Source: Herbiconiux daphne
GTDB taxonomy: Bacteria; Actinomycetota; Actinomycetes; Actinomycetales; Microbacteriaceae
Direction of reading: 5' to 3'
Length of the DNA: 64,000 nt
NCBI RefSeq assembly: GCF_024979295.1
Contig: NZ_JANLCJ010000001.1
Span: 1-64,000, forward strand
The notes under the pieces are model-generated. The model did not search any database. It was not told the DNA's origin and was given only the letters and a program-made list of their open reading frames with translations. Numbering within the stretch: the first letter of the stretch is position 1; each line of letters starts with the position of its first letter. A program made the translations under genes and the position numbers. Below are positions 59,443 to 64,000 of this stretch, one piece after another.

Positions 59443-60648
59443 ATGAGCGTGGAAGACCGGCCCGGAACTGCCCAGCCCCTGCGGGTCGCCGTCATCGGCT
59501 ATGGCGAGCGAGGGCGCGATCTCGCCACGTGGATCGGGTCGGCTTCGACACCTGCTCAACTCGTGAGCATCGTCGACCCGTCGGAGGAATGCCGCAGCGT
59601 CGCCCGCACGACTTTCGGGGGTTCCGTCGAGCTCGAGATCGGCCTCGCCGGCATCCGGGCTCCGCAGATCGACGCGGCGATCGTCGCCACCCCCGACGAC
59701 ACCCACGCCGCCGTCGCGATCGAGCTTCTCGGGCGCGGCATCCCCGTCTACCTCGAGAAGCCGATGGCCACGACAGTCGAAGACGCCGATGCCATTCTCG
59801 ACGCCGCGGCACGCACCGGCACGCGCATCTACGTGGGCCACAACATGCGGCACACCGCCATGGCGCAGACCATGAAGTCGCTCGTGCAGTCGGGCGAGAT
59901 CGGCGAGGTCACCGGCATCTGGTGCCGTCACTTCGTCGGGCACGGCGGGGACTACTACTTCAAGGACTGGCACGCCGACCGCACCCGCTCGACGGGGTTG
60001 CTGCTGCAGAAGGCCGCGCACGACATCGACTTCATGCACTGGCTCGCCGATTCGTACAGCACCCGCGTCGTGGGCATGGGCGACCTGCTGGTCTACGGCC
60101 GCATCCACGACCGCCGCGACCGCAGCGGAGAGCGGATGAAGGAGTGGTTCTCGCTCGACAACTGGCCCCCGCTGGAGCAGACGGGTCTGAACCCCGTCGT
60201 CGACGTCGAAGACGTCTCGATGGTGCTCATGCGCTTCGCATCAGGCGCCATGGGCAGCTACCAGCAGTGCCACTTCACGCCGGACTACTGGCGCAACTTC
60301 ACGGTGATCGGCACCGAGGGCCGCCTCGAGAACTTCGGCGACAGCGGCGACGGAGTCATCCGGGCCTGGAAACGACGTTCCGCGTACTCCCCATCGGGCG
60401 ACGCCGAATACGAGTTCCGGGGCGACGACTTCGGGCACGACTCCGCCGATCGCGAGTGCGTCGAGGAATTCCTCCGCTTCGTCGCCGACGGCACCTCGCC
60501 GGTCACCTCGGTGCTGGGCGGCCGCTTCGCCGTGGCCGCCGGAGTCGCGGCGACCCGCTCACTCCGGGCGGACTCGGAGCCGCAGACCATCACCCCGGTC
60601 GACGACGAGGTGACGCGTTACTTCGAACTCGGCCAACCCGCCCGATAG
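59443..60648 (+). CDS. Gfo/Idh/MocA-family oxidoreductase (or GH109-like glycosidase)
   Basis: A 401-residue protein. The Rossmann domain has RVAVIGYGERGRDLATWIG (about 15-33). The conserved EKP is in VYLEKPMATTVEDADAIL (about 103-120). The C-terminal domain has VGHNMRHTAMAQTMKSL, GHGGDYYFKDWHADRTRST, and QKAAHDIDFMHWLADSY with the catalytic-type His. Most family members oxidise sugars with NAD. One subfamily, GH109, instead hydrolyses alpha-N-acetylgalactosaminides by an NAD-redox route. The start is ATG 59443, with CGGAGAG upstream. It opens the transporter operon. Confidence 0.8.
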   Translation: MSVEDRPGTAQPLRVAVIGYGERGRDLATWIGSASTPAQLVSIVDPSEECRSVARTTFGGSVELEIGLAGIRAPQIDAAIVATPDDTHAAVAIELLGRGIPVYLEKPMATTVEDADAILDAAARTGTRIYVGHNMRHTAMAQTMKSLVQSGEIGEVTGIWCRHFVGHGGDYYFKDWHADRTRSTGLLLQKAAHDIDFMHWLADSYSTRVVGMGDLLVYGRIHDRRDRSGERMKEWFSLDNWPPLEQTGLNPVVDVEDVSMVLMRFASGAMGSYQQCHFTPDYWRNFTVIGTEGRLENFGDSGDGVIRAWKRRSAYSPSGDAEYEFRGDDFGHDSADRECVEEFLRFVADGTSPVTSVLGGRFAVAAGVAATRSLRADSEPQTITPVDDEVTRYFELGQPAR

Positions 60649-60711
60649 ACCGCATCCAGACCGCATCACCCAACGCACCCCAGGCACCATCGACCCCAAG
60701 GAGATTGTTCA

Positions 60712-61983
60712 ATGAGAGGCAAATACGCCGTCGCGATCCTCGCGTCTGCCCTGCTCGTCGGTCTGGCCGGCTGTTCCGGCTCCGGATCGGAGCCCGCGGC
60801 TGATGGTGACATCAGCGGAGACCTGACCTACGCCATCTGGGATCAGAACCAGCAGCCGGCGATGGAGAAGATGGCCGACGACTTCATGGCTGAGCACCCC
60901 GACGTGAAGGTCACGGTCGAGGTCACCCCGTTCACCCAGTACTGGACGAAGCTCCAGACCCAGGGCTCGGCGAAGACCCTCCCGGATGTGTTCTGGATGA
61001 ACGGCCCCAACGCCAAGATCTACGCCCCGAGCGGCCTGATCGAACCGATCACGTCGCTCGTGGACGACGGGCAGATCGACCCGGCGAACTATCCCGAGTC
61101 GCTCGACGAGCTCTACACGATCGACGGGGTGCAATACGGAGTGCCCAAGGACTTCGACACCATCGGCGTCTGGTACAACACCGACCTGCTGCAGAAGGCG
61201 GGCGTGCCCGAGCCCACCGCGGACTGGACCTGGGATGACTTCAAGGCCGCGGCCCAGACCGTGAGCGACAAGCTCTCGGGCGATGGCGTCTACGGCGTCG
61301 TGGCCGAGCTGACCGGTCAGCAGAGCTATTACGACTCCATCTTCCAGGCCGGCGGATACGTCATCTCCGACGACATGAAGACGTCGGGCTATGACGACCC
61401 GAAGACCATCGAGGGGCTGCAGCTCTGGACCGACCTCATCGCATCCGGAGCGTCACCCTCGGTGCAGCAGCTCTCCGACACCACGCCCAACCAGTGGTTC
61501 ACCTCCGGCAAGGCCGCGTTCTACCAAGCGGGCAGCTGGATGGCGAGCGAGATCGCCGAGTCCCCGATCGCGGCCGACGTGAAGACGGTGCAGATGCCCG
61601 CCGAGGAGAAGAGCGCCACCGTCATCCACGGTGTCGCCAACGTGGTGGCCGCCGACAGCCAGAACAAGGCCGCCGCCCAGGCGTTCCAGGCCTACCTCGG
61701 TTCGAAGGAGGCTGCTCTCACGCTCGCCGAGCTCGGGGCCGCGATCCCGGCCTTCAACGGAACCCAGCAGACCTGGGTCGATTCGGAGCCCGGCTTCGGT
61801 CTGCAGATGTTCCTCGACGCCACGAGCTACGCCGTGCCCGACCCCGAGTCGTACAACACGACGGCGTGGCGCGACCTCGAGTACGAGCTGCTCCCGCAGG
61901 CCTTCTCCGGCGAACGGCCGGTCAAGGAGGTCGCTGACGAACTGGCCGAGCGCATGAACGCCCTCCTGGCTGAGGAACAGTGA
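60712..61983 (+). CDS. CUT1 ABC transporter sugar-binding lipoprotein
   Basis: A 423-residue extracytoplasmic solute-binding protein. The signal has lipobox LVGLAG-Cys (about residue 20). The mature part is a type 1 family binding fold (DLTYAIWDQNQQPAMEKMAD, then the hinge GVPKDFDTIGVWYNTDLLQKAG, and FQAGGYVISDD). Aromatic residues in the cleft (WDQNQQ, QYWTK, WTWDD) fit sugar binding. AAGGAGATTGTTCA is a strong ribosome binding site. It precedes two permease genes with 4-nt and 8-nt overlaps. The ligand is unknown; the operon suggests an amino sugar or a glycoside. Confidence 0.9.
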   Translation: MRGKYAVAILASALLVGLAGCSGSGSEPAADGDISGDLTYAIWDQNQQPAMEKMADDFMAEHPDVKVTVEVTPFTQYWTKLQTQGSAKTLPDVFWMNGPNAKIYAPSGLIEPITSLVDDGQIDPANYPESLDELYTIDGVQYGVPKDFDTIGVWYNTDLLQKAGVPEPTADWTWDDFKAAAQTVSDKLSGDGVYGVVAELTGQQSYYDSIFQAGGYVISDDMKTSGYDDPKTIEGLQLWTDLIASGASPSVQQLSDTTPNQWFTSGKAAFYQAGSWMASEIAESPIAADVKTVQMPAEEKSATVIHGVANVVAADSQNKAAAQAFQAYLGSKEAALTLAELGAAIPAFNGTQQTWVDSEPGFGLQMFLDATSYAVPDPESYNTTAWRDLEYELLPQAFSGERPVKEVADELAERMNALLAEEQ

Positions 61984-62960
61984 CTCGACTGACGACGGTG
62001 CCGCGGCCGGCTGGCGATCTGCGCCAGCCGGCCGCCGGCCCGCGCGCCGGCACCCCGGTGCGGCCGCCTCGACGCCGCTCGCGCCGATCGAGCCAGCGGT
62101 CACTCTGGGGGTGGGCCTTCATCGGTCCGGCGGTGGCGGGTCTCTTCGTCTTCTACCTCTGGCCCCTCGTTCAGACCGCCTACTTCAGCTTCACGAAGTG
62201 GGGCGTCTTCGGCGGCTCGACCTGGGCCGGCATCGCCAACTACCAGAAGCTGCTCAGCGACCCGGCGGTTCTCACGTCGCTGCGCAACACGATCGTCTAC
62301 ACCGCCATCGTGCTTCTCGGTGTGCCCATCGCCGTCGTGACCGCGTCGCTGATCAACCGGCCCGGTCTGCGGCTGGCGAAGCTCTACCGGGTGCTGTTCT
62401 TCATGCCCTATGTGGCGATGCCGGTCGCGGTTGCACTGGTGTGGCGGCTCATGTTCAACGGGGACTTCGGAATAGTGAACGCCGCCCTCGCGGTCGTGGG
62501 GGTGGAGGGGCCGCACTGGACCTCGACCCCGGGTCTGGCCCTGGTCGCACTCGGGGTGGTGGGGTTGTGGGCGTCGATCGGGTTCAACATGATCATCATC
62601 AGCTCGGGACTGGCCTCCATTCCCCAGGAGCTCTACGAGGCGGCCCAGCTCGACGGCGCCGGCGGCATCCGGATCTTCTTCTCGGTCACCGTGCCCCTGC
62701 TCGCGCCGACCCTGTTCTTCGTCGTCGTGATCACGACGATCACCGCGTTCCAGGTGTTCGATCTGCTCTTCGCGTTGCTCGGCGCGATGAACCCGGCGAT
62801 GCCGCAGACGCAGTCGTTGATCTACCTCTTCTATTCCGAGGCGTTCGTCTCGAACGACAAGGGTTACGCGGCCGCGATCGCGCTGCTCATCCTCGTCGTC
62901 ATCGGCGCCGTGACCGCCATCCAGTTCCGGCTCCAGAGAAGGTGGGCGAACATTGACTGA
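61980..62960 (+). CDS. CUT1 ABC transporter permease, MalF/UgpA type
   Basis: A 326-residue permease with six helices. The N-terminal 35 residues are Arg/Pro-rich and cytoplasmic. Helix 1 is GWAFIGPAVAGLFVFYLWPL. The EAA loop that contacts the ATPase is ELYEAAQLDGAGGIRIFFSVTVPLL (about 223-247). It starts at GTG 61980, overlapping the binding-protein stop by 4 nt (GTGA). No ATPase gene is present; such CUT1 systems use a shared MsiK/UgpC-type ATPase encoded elsewhere. Confidence 0.92.
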   Translation: MTRLTTVPRPAGDLRQPAAGPRAGTPVRPPRRRSRRSSQRSLWGWAFIGPAVAGLFVFYLWPLVQTAYFSFTKWGVFGGSTWAGIANYQKLLSDPAVLTSLRNTIVYTAIVLLGVPIAVVTASLINRPGLRLAKLYRVLFFMPYVAMPVAVALVWRLMFNGDFGIVNAALAVVGVEGPHWTSTPGLALVALGVVGLWASIGFNMIIISSGLASIPQELYEAAQLDGAGGIRIFFSVTVPLLAPTLFFVVVITTITAFQVFDLLFALLGAMNPAMPQTQSLIYLFYSEAFVSNDKGYAAAIALLILVVIGAVTAIQFRLQRRWANID

Positions 62961-63804
62961 CGCGCTTCGACAACGGTCACGCCGCCGCGCCGGCATCGGC
63001 TCGTTCCTCACTTACCTGGTGCTGACCATCGGCGGCATCGTCATGGTGTTCCCGTTCCTGTGGCAGATCGTCATGTCGCTGTCGACGAACTCGCAGGTGA
63101 TGAGCGTGCCCCCCACGTTCTGGCCCGGCCAGCTGCAGTTCGGCAACTTCGTGGAGGTCTTCCAGAAGATCCCGTTCTTCGATCAACTGTGGACGTCGGT
63201 GCTCATCACCGTTCTGCGAACAGCCGGGCAACTCGTGCTGTGCACCCTGGCGGGCTACGGGTTCGCGCGCATGCAGTTCCGCGGCAAGAACATCGTGTTC
63301 GCCCTCGTGCTGTCGCTCTTGATGGTGCCCCCGCAGATCTATCTGATCCCGCAGTACCTGATCATCCAAGATCTCGGCCTGCTCAACACGGCCCTCGGCG
63401 TGGCGCTGCCCGGCTTCTTCAGCGCGTTCGGCATCTTCCTGATGCGCCAGGCCTTCATCGGCCTGCCGACCGAGCTCGAGGAGGCGGCTCGCCTCGACGG
63501 CGCGAACGTGTTCCAGACCTTCTACAGGGTGATGCTGCCCCTCATCGGGCCGAGCATCAGTGCGCTGATCATCATCACCGTGCTCTGGTCGTGGAACGAC
63601 CTGCTGTGGCCGCTCGTCGTCACGACCAGGGCCGAGAACATGCCGCTCTCGGTCGGCCTCGCGGCGCTGCAGGGCCAGTTCTCAACCGACTACTCCGTGC
63701 TGATGGCCGCGAGCCTGCTCGCGACGCTGCCCGTTCTCATCCTGTTCCTCGCGCTGCAGCGCCGGGTGGTGCAGGGGCTCGCGTTCTCGGGCATGAAGGG
63801 CTGA
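62953..63804 (+). CDS. CUT1 ABC transporter permease, MalG/UgpE type
   Basis: A 283-residue permease with six helices. Helix 1 is GSFLTYLVLTIGGIVMVFPF. The EAA loop is LPTELEEAARLDGANVFQTFYRVMLPL (about 171-197). The C-terminal ALQRRVVQGLAFSGMKG matches the MalG family end. It begins at TTG 62953, with GAAGGTGGG upstream, and overlaps the previous permease by 8 nt. It pairs with that permease to form the channel for the binding protein. It is the last gene of the operon. Confidence 0.92.
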   Translation: MTDALRQRSRRRAGIGSFLTYLVLTIGGIVMVFPFLWQIVMSLSTNSQVMSVPPTFWPGQLQFGNFVEVFQKIPFFDQLWTSVLITVLRTAGQLVLCTLAGYGFARMQFRGKNIVFALVLSLLMVPPQIYLIPQYLIIQDLGLLNTALGVALPGFFSAFGIFLMRQAFIGLPTELEEAARLDGANVFQTFYRVMLPLIGPSISALIIITVLWSWNDLLWPLVVTTRAENMPLSVGLAALQGQFSTDYSVLMAASLLATLPVLILFLALQRRVVQGLAFSGMKG

Positions 63805-63826
63805 GCGAGCGGATGCCGCGGCGGGA

Positions 63827-63845
63827 CTGATCAGGCCGTGATCAG
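63827..63845 (+). terminator. Hairpin after the sugar transporter operon
   Basis: CTGATCA (63827-63833) pairs with TGATCAG (63839-63845) around GGCCG. GGG and CCC extend it across one bulged base. It has no T-run, so its strength is uncertain. Confidence 0.5.
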
Positions 63846-63856
63846 CCCGACCCGTC

Positions 63857-63862
63857 TAGGGT
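63857..63862 (+). promoter_or_regulatory. Candidate -10 element, leaderless probable menE
   Basis: TAGGGT ends 6 nt before the ATG at 63869. Confidence 0.55.
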
Positions 63863-63868
63863 GACACC

Positions 63869-64000
63869 ATGACGCGGCGACTCGAGGTGCTCGACGGCTC
63901 CGACACGAGGGGCGTCGAAGCCGCGTTGCGGGCGGCGCTGTCGGGCGACGGCCCCGCGATCCTGCCGCGCGAGCCCGCGGCGATCGTGGCCGGGCCGCAA
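63869..64000 (+). CDS. menE: Probable o-succinylbenzoate-CoA ligase, N-terminal fragment
   Basis: Only the first 44 codons are in the window: MTRRLEVLDGSDTRGVEAAL and then LSGDGPAILPREPAA. The short start followed by GDGPAILP resembles the beginning of actinobacterial MenE, the AMP-forming ligase that makes OSB-CoA for MenB. There is no domain motif inside the fragment, so the call rests on that resemblance and the nearby menB and menC. A separate AMP-ligase or unrelated gene is possible. Its start is leaderless-type, after TAGGGT. Confidence 0.45.
   Translation, partial: MTRRLEVLDGSDTRGVEAALRAALSGDGPAILPREPAAIVAGPQ

Overview
The window is chromosomal DNA of a high-GC actinobacterium, most likely a member of Microbacteriaceae. 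The evidence is the very high GC content, a 32-residue bS22 ribosomal protein gene, a menaquinone plus System II cytochrome c maturation block, and many start codons preceded at 6-7 nt by a TANNNT hexamer, as expected for leaderless transcripts. No rRNA, tRNA, CRISPR array, insertion sequence or prophage gene was recognised. The family assignment is inferred from gene content and style, not from a marker phylogeny.

Layout. 1-2.7 kb (minus strand): a DUF4397 surface protein, a class F-like sortase, an ECF sigma factor and its zinc-type anti-sigma factor. 2.8-11.5 kb: a TMEM175-type channel, an MFS exporter, a mutarotase, a DUF4190 protein, an alanine-dehydrogenase-like enzyme, a YbaK-type deacylase, cysK-cysE and an epoxide hydrolase. 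11.6-15.9 kb: a second DUF4397-sortase pair behind a large GT39-like membrane protein. 16.2-20.7 kb: a FAD-Rieske oxidoreductase, a type B esterase, a VOC protein and a TRIC channel. 20.9-23.8 kb: an FMN-binding lipoprotein, ApbE and a fused RnfD/NqrB-like plus ferredoxin reductase protein, a compact transmembrane electron-transfer module. 23.9-33.6 kb: EamA exporter, photolyase, MarR, amidohydrolase, a TetR/MFS divergon with a near-perfect 34-bp operator, a 112-bp tandem repeat, and a winged-helix regulator behind a cysteine-rich leader peptide. 33.6-42 kb: upp, tadA, amidotransferase, CDF, proC, TrkA/TrkH, small regulators, bS22, glutaredoxin and Dabb proteins.

42-51 kb is a respiration-related block: archaeal-type aspS, histidine phosphatase, TlpA-like thioredoxin, CcdA, ResB, CcsB, then menC and menB, with the start of a probable menE at the right edge. 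Between ccsB and menC lies a 670-bp non-coding region with five 57-bp elements, each bounded by 10-bp inverted ends, in an ordered A-spacer-B arrangement. This is the most unusual structure in the window.

51.2-63.8 kb separates menB from the probable menE and looks like a carbohydrate island. A DeoR-type regulator lies between two divergent operons. The leftward one encodes a SIS isomerase/deaminase, ROK kinase, NagA/AgaA-type deacetylase, PfkB kinase, class II aldolase and an ester hydrolase. The rightward one encodes a Gfo/Idh protein and a CUT1 sugar ABC transporter without its ATPase. Together these can be read as a phosphotransferase-independent N-acetylgalactosamine (aga-like) pathway. 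Two genes, the MFS at 3.6 kb and the SIS protein at 58.4 kb, appear to start at ATC codons.
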